NCBI GenBank assembly: GCA_029204045.2
Contig: CM055075.1
Coordinates: forward strand, 23,285,601-23,349,600
Source of the DNA: Tillandsia leiboldiana
Lineage: Eukaryota > Streptophyta > Magnoliopsida > Poales > Bromeliaceae
Reading direction: 5' to 3'
DNA length: 64,000 bases
Both the position numbers and the translations under genes were made by a program. The notes under the pieces were generated by a model. It was given only the letters and a program-made list of their open reading frames with translations, was not told the origin of the DNA and made no database searches. Below are positions 45,408 to 55,662 of the stretch, piece by piece (the stretch's first letter is position 1; each line of letters starts with the position of its first letter).

Positions 45408-48400
45408 TGTCACGCCCCCGGGGTTTTTTGAGTCTATCAAAGCGGAAAATTGCGTGTATCTTTTTTTTTTCTTCCTTAACAAGGTATTTTAAACCTCATC
45501 CTCGGTGCGTGCCAGACCGCCACATACACAAATTCTCCCTGCCCGCGGACAGAGTCTCCTTTGTATATGCACGGCGTCTCATTTCCAACAACATACATCA
45601 AACACCAACCATCAACCATACAATAGACATACATCATCATGCAGAATATTAAAGCGGCATCAGTGTTTAGAAAGGATAAAGCCAGCGGTTGCAAAACCCG
45701 TGCCCACACGGCACTTCGTTTTGAGAAAAACTTTTCGAAGTCATTTGGTTTATCATGAAAACGTGCCGCATAAGAAAACATCACCAAAAGAACCGAAATA
45801 TAAAAGTACACCTCATCCACAGCGCTAAGTAATACATGTCCACGAATATTACGACCCACAAGCAAATTAACTAAATTAAGCATAAGAGAAATGAGATAAT
45901 AAAAACCATGTGTTCTGACTACGGTTCTCGCGACGCAGTCTCACCGCCCTCCCGGCTAACGCACCTCGTAACACCTGTCACGGAGTAGGTAATGTCAGTG
46001 ACAAACAAAGTAGATGTCTAATGTCAATAAGGAAATAAGGAGCAAACCGAATACACCGGAACCATTTCGCTAAAACCCTGCACATATTAAGCTGGGCCCC
46101 AACCCCAGATTTATCAATTAAGTTGGGCACCAACCCCAGAATTATCAATTAAATTGGGCACCAACCCCAGAATTATCAATTAAATTGGGCACCAACCCCA
46201 GAATATTTGTCGGAGAGACTAAAGTCTCCCCTCGTGCGCAAACACCTACTTTGATGCTTTTAACCTCTTCGCGGTGCTGGTGTGCTATTTTCAGCGGGCG
46301 CGAAGAGGTCCTCACGGCACCCACACTTTTGTGAGGAACACGGGTCATAAGAGACCACTCTTCCGGAAAAGTACACCCATGCGGAGGCCAATCCGCCTGT
46401 GTACGTGCAGCATCCGAAAACGGATTTGCCGAGATCGGCGTGTCATGAGCACCTTCAATTGTTAGATAAAAACACAATTATGCGAAAGGTTAAACTGTCC
46501 ATCTACTTTGTTAGATAAATTAAGAGCACTTTAATGACGATAGATGCACTTACTGCACTTGTTGCACTTATCGCAACCGTACCCACCTATTTGAAGAAAG
46601 ATCGGAACACCTGAATCCTTCGCGCACCCCCGCTGCGCGTCTGGACCTAAAGAAACTCCGCACGGATAACTATAGTCAAAAGCGTGTACTAACATCCGAA
46701 AACACAAGACCCAATTTACTCTTTTCGACGGAAAAGTCCAACAAAACTCAATCCTCAACCGGTAGCCCACTCGGGACGTCAATGGTTAGACCAAGAAGGC
46801 CCCGGCGGCGAAAATGATGAGAGAAGAGACCCGACGGCGCGCCCCCGACAATTTCGTCGAGGCGCGGAGCGTCGGCGAAATCGGCACCCAACAAAATAAA
46901 ACAGTGACCAAAAAGATCCCAAGTTGCCATGCCAAGAAAACCGCGGAGATTGTGATCCCAACGGCGAAGACGGCGCTCAAAACGGTGGAAAAACGGACCC
47001 AAACGGAGCAAATGAACTTCGGGCTGTCGGTTGGTGCACGGGGGCAACCGTGCACCGGGTTCACGGCGTCAGGCGGCGGCGGCATGCGCCGGGTGCACGC
47101 AGGATGCGTGCACCGCGCATCTCGGGCCGGGCCGGTGCACGACCCGAGAGTGCACCGGGTCCTTGCCCTTCGGCCGCAAGCGCGTGCGCCGGTGCACGCA
47201 TGAGGCGTGCACCGCGCGCCTTGGGCCGGGCCGGTGCACGAAACCGTGCACCGGGTCTGGTGCTTCCGACGCTGCGGGCATGCACCGGGTGCACGCCTGG
47301 ACCCGTGGACCGTGCTGCACGGACAAGCACAGTAAACCCTAATTTCGCGGTTTTCTTCGCCGTTTTCGCTCCCGTTTCGCGATTTCTTCTCCGTTTTCGC
47401 TCCCGTGCGACTCCGGCGAAGACCCCGCGACCATGGTAACGACGGCGGCGGCCTCCCGTTTAAAAACGGCGGCGGTGGCCTCCCGTTAACCGACTATGTT
47501 CCAACGAAACATCCCTAAAAATCTCCGAATAAATCCGCGGTAAATCTAACGGCTAAACCGTTGATCCACGAACAACTAAAACATAAATCGGAACCCCGAT
47601 CGAATTTTCGACCAAGTCCGATAAAAAAGAAACCGACTAAAAATCATCGATTAAACTCGATAAAAACCATCGATCACCCTCGATCAAGAACGAGAATAAA
47701 ACATGGATCAAAACCCGACGAAAATCCGCGATCGATGTACTAATTAATACGACCTTACGAGAACACGGAAAACCCCCGATTAATTCTACAAAAAGATTAA
47801 CGACCACTAACCTCAATCTATCGGAATTAAAGAACCGATCTTGTTTCCCTTCGGCGTTGGAGACCCGGATCCGCTCCCCGTAGACGATGGCGTCTCGTTC
47901 TCCGATCTCCGGCACGTGAATCAGGGCGATCGGGTTCCTCCGCTTCCTCCTTCTTTTCCTCTTTTCTCCTCCAGTTAGGGTTCTGTCTTTTCTTTTCTTT
48001 TTCTCTTCTCACCGATTAGGGTTTTTATTTCTTTCTTTTCTTTTCTTTTCTTTAATCGGGATCCCTTATATAGTCGCACTTTATCTCTAATTAATTTCTC
48101 TTTAATTCGTACGTAAGAGAATTATTATTTTCCGTCTGGGATAATTAATTAACTAATTAATTATCCCCTACGAGATAACCCACCTTATCTCTAACGGGTG
48201 CAAGATATTTTGCACGGATTCCGATGCACGACTAATCACCGTATCACTTTGAATCCCGTTCCGGGGGATCCCGATATCGGATTTCAGATCCGATCGCACC
48301 GTCGGCTTTCTTTTTTCGCGCTCTATCGCAGAAAAATACTAGCACCCCACAATGGCCAACTTTTAAGAATTGAATAATTTTATTTCACTTGAAGGCTTAA

Positions 48401-48447
48401 ATGACTACACGTAAGTCAAAAATACCCCGAAAGGCCGGATCACTACA
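45408..48447 (-). repeat. B2 5' LTR
   Basis: It is 3040 bp and full length compared with B1. It has the 31-bp repeat array at 46087-46206, the GTGCAC block at 47035-47305 and the TATA box at 48063-48072. Confidence 0.92.
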
Positions 48448-48452
48448 CCTGG
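48448..48452. repeat. Target site duplication of B2, right copy
   Basis: CCTGG, matching 31216-31220. Confidence 0.92.
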
Positions 48453-50814
48453 TCCAGTCAAACCTGCGCCCACCTACAACCACCTCCCGCTGACGGGCAG
48501 GAATTACGTAGGGCGTCCAAACGGACTAACTCGCTATCGAGTAGTGGCTCATGCAGGCTATAGTCAAAATCCACTCTCTCTCTCTCAGAACGGATAGCCT
48601 CAAGATCACCAAACCTCTCGCACAACGGTCGACTAACTCACAACGACCTCGGGACCACCGTCAATCCCCCAACGGTTCCCAACAACACCGGCACTGGTCT
48701 AAACATAGCTACTAGACTCCACTCGGTCCCCCAGGCACGAGTGTAACAAAAAGTATCTGCCTGAATAAACCCAATCGATGGACCAGTAAAAACTGGCACT
48801 GCCTGCTCAAACTGTCTCAAGTATCTGCTAACAAATCGGTACTCACTGACCGATACTCAAGGTCTGGCTCTCACTGGCCATAGTCAATGTCTGGCACTCA
48901 CTGGCCATATATAAATCGCCAACTCCGGAGTGGCACTCGTGGGGAGCGACCCACACGAGTAAAGTATCACTGTAACAAGTCTCACTGTAACAAGTATCAC
49001 GAGATAGCAGCACTGGATCACGACTCTGATCAAAGTGGAAAAACTCATCCACTAAAGGGAAACCCGATCCCCAAACTGATACAACAGTAAACGATAAGTG
49101 GAAACTCCATCCACTAGAGGAAAGTCTAATACCCAATCTGATACATAAATAAATATCCGGTCAACCGCCCAATATTCGCGGCTGCCGCAATACCCTGCCG
49201 TCCATAACCAAGTACTATAACCGACCTCCGGTCAACCGCCCAAAGTCCGCGGTCACCGCCAAAATCCTGCCAGCGCAATCCAGCACAACCCGTCCCTGAC
49301 ACCAATGTCCCTACTACACTACCCCAGACCCCTGCTCGCACCCGAGCAACACAGACCGCCTGACTAACAAGAAGGAGAAAAGGAATAACATGGTTTCTCC
49401 TAAGTCAAATTCCAATATGTAGTGCAGCAGTAAAAGATGGCCTAACTACGTGTCCATACAAGCATGCTTTTATCCTCAGGAACGATGAAAGAGAGTGAAA
49501 CATAAAGTAGCATTGCATGCTAAAACATTTCTACTATGATACACCAATATCAAATAAGTAGGCCAATACATGAACATGCATGATCTCTATATCATCTAGT
49601 GTGGGAATAAATAAAGCCGTCTCTCAGAGATAAGACTCTAATTCACCAAACGTGAACCATGATCAGGTATGCATCAATCCCCAAAATCTAGGCCATTCCC
49701 TGCTTACCTCTCATTCATATCAGTTGAACATTAGTTCTGCATGTTATCAATCATAGGGGGGGGGGGTGACATTCCCACAGGTATACTTACATTAACCATA
49801 ACAACCCTATCATTTCCTTATACAGTTACCAATATTATGCTTACCCACCTGAAGAGCTTAATCCAAGGCAAACCTGAGGTCGGTGAAGAGCGTGGCCATT
49901 TGCCAACAACAACTGCTGAACCCACACCCACGGTACACGTCACGCCAGCCTCGGCCCCTAACACCTGAAATACCCGAAAACCATCATCTCCAGTTCCAAC
50001 AGGTTCAAAGACACTAGCAAACCTTCCTGGGTAGAACAATAAGGTCCAAAGTTACACTTTTATTCCCAAAAATTAGCTAAACACACACGATCTGAAAATC
50101 AGTCCCAAAGATGCCATTATTTCACCTGCTAAAAGTTCCCCAAAAATTCCAATAAAAATATCACTACAATCGTCGCGTCGAGACGTTCGAAACGGGTACC
50201 TGCACGTCCAATTCTGAGCCCCATAGGCCGAGTTACAAATTCCACAGTACAGGCACGCAAAAACTCACAACCACCCAACTGTAATAATCTGCACAGTAAA
50301 AGGGGAAACAGTATACCTTCGGGAAAGCCTCAGAAAAATCTCGGAAAAACACGATGGTAATCCTCGCGAGGAGTAGATGCAAAAAGTGTATAGGCTCGTC
50401 TCGATCCGACGCTCGAGCGCGGAGATAAAATTCCGGCAAGGGGCTGCTGTCCAAAAACTCCACCAGCAAACAGTAGCTTAGAAATGTCTCGGAAACCGTG
50501 CCACGAATTCAGAATCCAGCAAGGTGTTCAACACAAAAGTCGAAGACGTCCCTCTCGTGAATCCAACGTCGCTGAAATCGTCCAAAACTACTATCGGAGC
50601 AGCTCTGTGGACCTCACAGACTAAACAGCGACGATAACAGGCCTCCGATGAAAAATCGTCGCTCTGTGCTACGATGCCGAAGTCGTCGACGCCGCGGCTA
50701 CCAAAAAATTCCGGGCCTCTGCCAGAAGATGCGAAACACGAAGATTTCCAACTTTCCTGAAGGGTCCAAGGGCAGGGGAGCTCGAGAAAAGGGGCAAAAA
50801 GCCCAAGCAAACAG

Positions 50815-50826
50815 CCTATTTATAGG
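50815..50826 (-). promoter_or_regulatory. TATA box of element A 5' LTR
   Basis: The minus strand reads CCTATAAATAGG, 69 bp downstream of the palindrome at 50896-50922. Confidence 0.62.
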
Positions 50827-50895
50827 CCCAGCCCGAAAAATCCAACAATTTGGACTTTTGGCCCAAATTCGGGCGCCCGGGCATTCCGGGCTGCT

Positions 50896-50922
50896 ACAGT
50901 AACGGGCCCGGCCCGTTACTGT
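50896..50922. promoter_or_regulatory. Perfect 27-bp palindrome, element A 5' LTR
   Basis: Identical to 1386-1412. It has the same stem as A1 apart from one compensated base pair. Confidence 0.82.
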
Positions 50923-51744
50923 GCCCGCCCGAATTTACCCCAGGCCGCCACGTAGCCACCGGAACAGCAAACAGCCAAAAGGGGCAATGGCGTTGCGCCG
51001 CGTGGCCAAAGCTGGTGCCGACACGTGGCATCCACGCCGGGAGCCGCAGGTCAGCGCGCCCACGTCGCGCCCACGCGCGTCCATGCGCGCCTGTAGGGCA
51101 CGCAGCCCGAGGCAACCACTCCCCGCCCCGTGGACCGCGCGCACAACACCCCTCCAACCAAGAGCTGCCACGTGTCCACCCCCGGTTCACCGTGCACCCG
51201 CGCCATTCCATGGACCGCGCCTGCCGCGCCGGCCAATAGGGAGGCGCCACGTGGCCAGCGACCGGTGCACGCCTTCCGCGGTGGACCGAGCGGCTGCGCC
51301 TCCGCCCGCCGCCGCGCTCCGCCGCTAGCCGCCGCCGCCGGCGCCTCTCCGGCCGCCGGAACAGTGCCACCGAACCTCGAAAATCGTGCCAAGTCATCCG
51401 GGCTCCGAAAAATACAAGTAAATAGCCCATTTTCACCGTTTTCGCGCGCTGAATCCAAATCCGCTGTCCATTTTGCCAAATTCCAATTCCAAAATTTGTC
51501 AAAGGCATCCGGAAGGGCATTTTTTAATCCAAATTCCGCACCGAGTCCAATTTTGATGCCCGATTCGCGCGAAACCACTTCTAAACAATCGACGGGGTTC
51601 CCCAATTACCCACGTGATCCATTATACACCCGAAGTCCATCACTTGTGTCCAAATTGGTGCAGAAACACCGCTGACACGCCACATAGGCCTCCAGAAGCT
51701 GCTGATCGCACTGTAGAAGCCCTGCAGAGATCTGGGTCACCACA

Positions 51745-52848
51745 AATACGGTATGCTTTACTAGTAGTTGAGTACCCTAGAAATATACCTTCATCAGATT
51801 TTGCATCAAATTTTCCCTGATAGTCCTTAGTATTTAAAATAAAACACTTACATCCAAAAACGAGAAAATATGAAATTTTAGGAGATTTTTCATTCCAAAG
51901 CTCATAAGGAGTTTTGTCCAAAATAGATCGAACAGAAACACGATTTAAAATATAACAAGCTGTATTTACAGCTTCGGCCCAAAAATAAGTAGGTAAATTA
52001 TTTTCTAAAAGCATTGTACGGGCCATTTCTTGTAGGGTCCTATTTTTTCTCTCAACAACTCCATTTTGTTGAGGGGTTCTAGGAGCCGAAAATTCATGCT
52101 TAACACCATTCAAAGAACAAAATTCATCAAAATTTTGATTAGAAAATTCACCACCATGATCGCTTCTAATTTTTGAAACTTTCAAATCTTTTTCGTTTTG
52201 AACTCTTTTAATAAAAACTTTAAACGATTCAAAAGCATCGTTTTTGTGTGACAAAAATAAAGTCCAAGTAAAACGAGTGAAATCATCAACAATCACGAAA
52301 ACATAATTTTTGCCACCTAAACTAGTAACACTAATAGGACCAAATAAATCCATATGAAGAAGTTCTAATGGTCTATTAGTAGAAACAAGATTTTTAGGCT
52401 TAAAAGAGGACTTGACATGCTTTCCTCTAGCGCATGTGTCACAAAATCTATCTTTCGAGTAGTCAAGTTTAGGGAGACCCTTAACTAATTCTTTTCTCGA
52501 AAGTTTAGATACGACATCCATGCTTGCATGTCCTAGCCTCCGATGCCATAACCAAAAATCATTATCCAAAACCGAAAAACAAATCTCTTTACTAGGAAAA
52601 TTTTTGCTCAAAACGATTGTGTATACATTTCCAGTTCTACAACCTTTAAACATAATACAGTTTGAGTTAGAGTCAATTATGCTACAATGGGTTGACTCAA
52701 ATTTAACAATCAATCCTTTGTCACATAGTTGACTAATACTCAACAAATTATGTTTAAGTCCTTGTACTAAATAAACATCATTAATTTTTAAAACGATCGC
52801 TACTGATTGAGCCTTTTCCAATGATACGACCTTTGGAATTATTTCCAA
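51745..52848 (-). pseudogene. Copia GAG-pre-integrase and integrase core, truncated by element A
   Basis: An open frame of 368 element codons. HHCC zinc finger: H102, H107, C136, C139 (WHRRLGH ... CDTC). Catalytic triad D167 (MDLFGP), D230 (RSDHGGEF) and E266 (NGVVERKNR), with 35 residues between D230 and E266 as in all copia integrases. The C-terminal GKFDAKSDEGIFLGYS motif is present. The frame is cut after AYRI and runs 34 codons into the element A LTR. All catalytic residues are intact, so the truncation and upstream frameshifts are the disabling events. Confidence 0.92.
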
Positions 52849-52960
52849 AAGTTATGTCCCCGCCCTCTTCATATTCAAGCGACGATAGGTTTGTTGGGTT
52901 GCCCGTCATGTGCCTTGAGCAGCCGCTGTCTAAGTACCATTTGTCGCTTGATTTTGTCGA
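52796..52960 (-). pseudogene. Copia protease fragment (E)
   Basis: The minus strand encodes KWYLDSGCSRHMTG, the copia aspartic protease active site (D-S-G), followed by GGDITFGNNSKGRIIGKGSI. A one-base shift at about 52795 (run of T and A) separates it from the integrase frame. Confidence 0.82.
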
Positions 52961-52984
52961 GTGCAGGCATACCTACAAAAACAA

Positions 52985-53475
52985 TCAAGTTAAGGAGGGT
53001 ACCCAAGTGGATTTGGGTCCACTGGTGTTAGAACCTTTCACCACCCAAACTTGTCTAAGTTTAAATTTATTCTTAAATTGACATTGGGTTATATGATGCC
53101 CTATTTTATTACAATAGGTGCATAACACTTTTTTATCACCATTTGAATATTTTGCAAATGGATTAAAAATATTTTTCTTTTGACTAGACTTGTGTTGATA
53201 TCCAAGTCCGATCTTATCCAAATAGGATATTTGATTGCCCAATATCATATTTAGAACTTTAGTGCTACCAACAAATCTCTCTAGAGTGTTTCTTGATTCG
53301 ATCAAGTCTCTCTTTAAAGATTCATTTTCAGTCTTAAATAAAATAGATTCTTTATGATTTTCACCACTACTTTTGGTCTCAACTTGCTTCTTTAATAAAC
53401 TTAACTCATTTTTTAAACTTTTATTTTCAGATTGTAATAAGTTTGATTTTGAAATTAAAGATGTATTTTGTTTCT
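52985..53475 (-). pseudogene. Gag C-terminal part with second zinc knuckle (E)
   Basis: After a one-base shift near 53500 (in a run of A) the gag text continues as a coiled coil (KNELSLLKKQ, ENESLKRDL) and a knuckle CTYCNKIGHHITQC. It ends at TGA 52985-52987 after STWVPSLT, just before the protease. Confidence 0.8.
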
Positions 53476-54624
53476 TTAAAGAAGCATATATTTGGGGCCA
53501 AATTTTTGGAGATCATCATAAAGATCATAAAAAGCATCTAAAAGTTCATCGTAACTTAGATCTTTTACCGCATCTTCTATGTTTGCCATAAAACAAAGAT
53601 TCGAAGGTGCATCATCATATGTAAGGCTTAAGTTGGAGACCTCCTTATTTGATTCCTCATTGTCGGAGTCGCTGTCGTCACTCCAAGCGGCGGAGAAGGC
53701 TTTATTCTTCTTTTTCTCCTTTCGGGGAGACTTACTTTGATTTTGACAATCATAGCTCATGTGCCCGATTTTGTTGCAATTGTAACATTTGACGTCCCTT
53801 TTAAAAAAGTTTGATCTACCATTACCTTTGCCATACCACCTAGCTCCGTGTTTTCTTTGTATGATATTATTTAATTTTCTTGTAAGAAATGAGATCTCGT
53901 CGTCAGTGGCATTGTCGGAGTCGCCTCCATCTCCCTCGTTAGAGTTGAGTGCTATATTTTTTGTTTCAGGATGAATGATGGAAGTAGAGGGCTCCGTCTT
54001 CAATCGCAACTCATAAGTCATAAGGGATCCTATGAGTTCCTCCAATGAAAATTTGTTGAGATCGCGCGCTTCTTGAATGGCAGCCAACTTTGGTTCCCAA
54101 GGTCCATTTTGAGGAAAACTCCTGAGTATTTTTCTAACTAAATCTCCATCAGAAAAATCCTTTCCCAAAGCTTTTAAATTATTAGTAATATTTGTAAATA
54201 TAGTGTACATATCAGTAATACTTTCATTTGGTTGTACACAAAACATTTCATAATCACGCGTAAGCATATTTATCTTATATTCTTTTACTTGACTTGTTCC
54301 CTCGTGAACAACAGCTAATTTGTCCCAAACTTCTTTTGCAGTTTTGCACGTAGAAATTTGGTTGAACTCGTTTGGATCGAGAGCACAATGAAGAGCGTTC
54401 ATCGCTCTAGAGTTCAAATTAAATTTAGCCTTGTCCTCTACCTTCCACATGCTAGTTGCTATGGTAGGCTTGGTGTAGCCATTTTCTACAATATCCCAAA
54501 GATCAAAATCTAGGGATTGTAGAAAAATTTCCATCCGCACCTTCCAATAGTTGTAGTTACTCCCGGTAAAGAAAGGAGGACGGGAGATGGATTGACCTTC
54601 AATGTTACCATGAAAAGTTGCCAT
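53476..54624 (-). pseudogene. gag: Copia gag N-terminal part (E)
   Basis: The ATG at 54624 follows the primer site by about 36 bases. The 382 codons contain the copia gag domain (PPFFTGSNYNYWKVRMEIF, KIVRKILRSF-like DLVRKILRSFPQ, SLEELIGSLMTYE), an acidic stretch and a CCHC knuckle CYNCNKIGHMSYDC. The frame shifts close to its end, so gag is split. It resembles Sirevirus/Tork-type gag; the clade cannot be settled without RT. Confidence 0.87.
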
Positions 54625-54660
54625 CTCACGAGACAGTTAGTCTGCAACAGTGAGACCTGC

Positions 54661-54672
54661 GCTCTGATACCA
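54661..54672 (-). other. Primer binding site of E
   Basis: The minus strand reads TGGTATCAGAGC two bases after the LTR, initiator tRNA-Met type. Confidence 0.85.
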
Positions 54673-54674
54673 CT

Positions 54675-54955
54675 TGTCGGATCGTTGGCGCTAACCATTA
54701 ATTCCAAATGCTCGAGCTATTAGAAATACGCAACCAATTCACTTAAAGCGTACAGACACAGCGCCCACGGGTCTCGACCGGACTCAACCCACCTGGACGT
54801 TGGGTCTATTGTTGGGCCTCTTGCCGTTAGGTCTATTGTGGACTGCAGCCCTACTCAACTTATTGGGCTCACCCAACTCAACTTATTAGTCTCCTGGGCC
54901 TATTGTCACGGGCAGGAGTTGGACCTATTTTTAACCCATAAATAAATAGCCAACA
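54675..54955 (-). repeat. E 5' LTR
   Basis: It is 281 bp with TGTTGG/CCGACA termini. The length is inferred from these ends, since the partner LTR is outside the window. The adjacent 54956-54960 (CTTAT) is the expected target copy. Confidence 0.72.
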
Positions 54956-55662
54956 CTTATCGCCAAAACGTTAACAATCGTCTGCTGTGGGGCGAGACCG
55001 AGGTCCGCTGGTTGTACCACGTCCGCCAGTAGAGCGTTCCGCCTCAGCTCAACCCTCCTGAGGTACTCTTCTGTGAATGGCACGAATGCCTTAAGCCTAG
55101 GGATCCTCTCACGCTGACGATGAGCACGATTCAAATTCATGCTAACGTCATACGCGCCTTTCGCCGCTTTCGTCGCTTTCTTCTTGCACTGGTACTCCTT
55201 GTGCCCTAACCGCCGACACGCCCGACACTTCACCTGGTCCCTGCAATCGACAGCAAGGTGCCCGATTGCCAAACACCTGAAGCACCTCACAACCCGCTTC
55301 AGATTTGAGAAACGCCTCCCCTTCCTCTCCCAGACACTCCTCACCTGAGAAGAAGCACGGATACTAGTTTGCTTCTCCCCGGTCCTAAGAAGCACCTCTT
55401 TATAGGTCTCGCGCCTTGAAGAGGGGCTTTGACCATCCCTCCCAGGTACGAGCCCCTCCTGCCCTGTCTTAACTCCAGATGACTCAACCGCACCTCCCTT
55501 ATGATAAGCCAAGAATCCATCAACGCCAGGACATCTCGAGCATATCCTCAGAAAGGTATCCACCTCTTTGCATACCAGCTTTTCCTCAATTAAGTTTCTA
55601 CCAACCTCGTCCGCCCGCGCAACTCTCTTAAACGCCTTTTTGCATTTAACATGACTACACAT
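54956..55662 (-). pseudogene. CCHC zinc-knuckle protein ORF, 3' end lost to element E
   Basis: The ATG at 55662 opens 243 codons; the last eight are LTR sequence of E. Two adjacent knuckles near residues 128-160 read CFRCLAIGHLAVDC and CRACRRLGHKEYQC. A basic segment (KKKATKAAKGAYD) and RVELRRNALLADVVQPADLG follow. This C-terminal layout is typical of plant DUF4283/CCHC proteins related to the ORF1 of L1-like LINEs, common as dispersed copies in monocots. The usual DUF4283 domain ahead of the knuckles is not seen, so the N-terminus may also be lost. A TATA-like TTTTATATAG lies upstream at about 55692-55702 (minus). It may be a LINE remnant rather than a host gene. Confidence 0.65.

Larger units (their letters stand above)
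31221..48447 (-). mobile_element. Element B2: Tekay/Del-like gypsy element, defective, carrying element C in its 3' LTR
   Basis: On the minus strand the 5' LTR is 48447-45408, the primer site 45397-45407, gag 45185-44097, pol 43787-39600 (broken), the purine tract about 39578-39565 and the 3' LTR 39564-31221 interrupted by C. CCTGG flanks both ends. It is the same family as B1 and shares its lack of a protease. Added damage: an RT catalytic Asp changed to Asn, stops at 43041, 41727 and 41259, and an integrase region present twice in tandem. The 3' LTR lacks about 1.1 kb present in the 5' LTR. Confidence 0.92.
1..51744 (-). mobile_element. Element A: outer gypsy-like LTR retrotransposon, leaves the window at its left end
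   Basis: Read on the minus strand, the 5' LTR runs 51744-48453 then 31220-30463. The primer site is at 30443-30455. The interior runs 30462 to about 27690 and resumes 13790-13235. The 3' LTR runs 13234-12617 then 1594-1 and leaves the window. The interruptions are A1 (1595-12611), A2 with B1 (13791 to about 27690) and B2 (31221-48447). The two LTRs match almost base for base where they overlap (1-1594 plus 12617-13234 against about 49506-51744), as expected for one element. Both start TGTGGTGACCC in element orientation. The interior aligns with that of A1, which shows that 13790 and about 27690 were once nearly adjacent. Decayed pol remnants suggest Ty3-gypsy. Reading this as one element is an inference from these alignments. 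Confidence 0.78.
48453..51744 (-). mobile_element. 5' LTR of element A, 5' part
   Basis: From about 49506 on it matches 1-1594 and 12617-13234. TATA box at 50815-50826 and palindrome at 50896-50922. CACGTG boxes at 51022, 51169 and 51248 lie upstream. The terminus TGTGGTGACC (minus) at 51744 abuts copia element E. Confidence 0.85.
51745..54955 (-). mobile_element. Element E: Ty1-copia retrotransposon, 5' half only in the window
   Basis: On the minus strand, a 281-bp LTR (54955-54675; TGTTGG ... CCGACA), primer site (54672-54661), gag, protease and integrase follow in copia order. The sequence stops inside integrase at 51745, where element A is inserted. RT, RNase H and the 3' LTR should lie left of the window. 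Frameshifts near 53500 and 52795 and a stop at 52985 show that it is dead. Confidence 0.87.
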
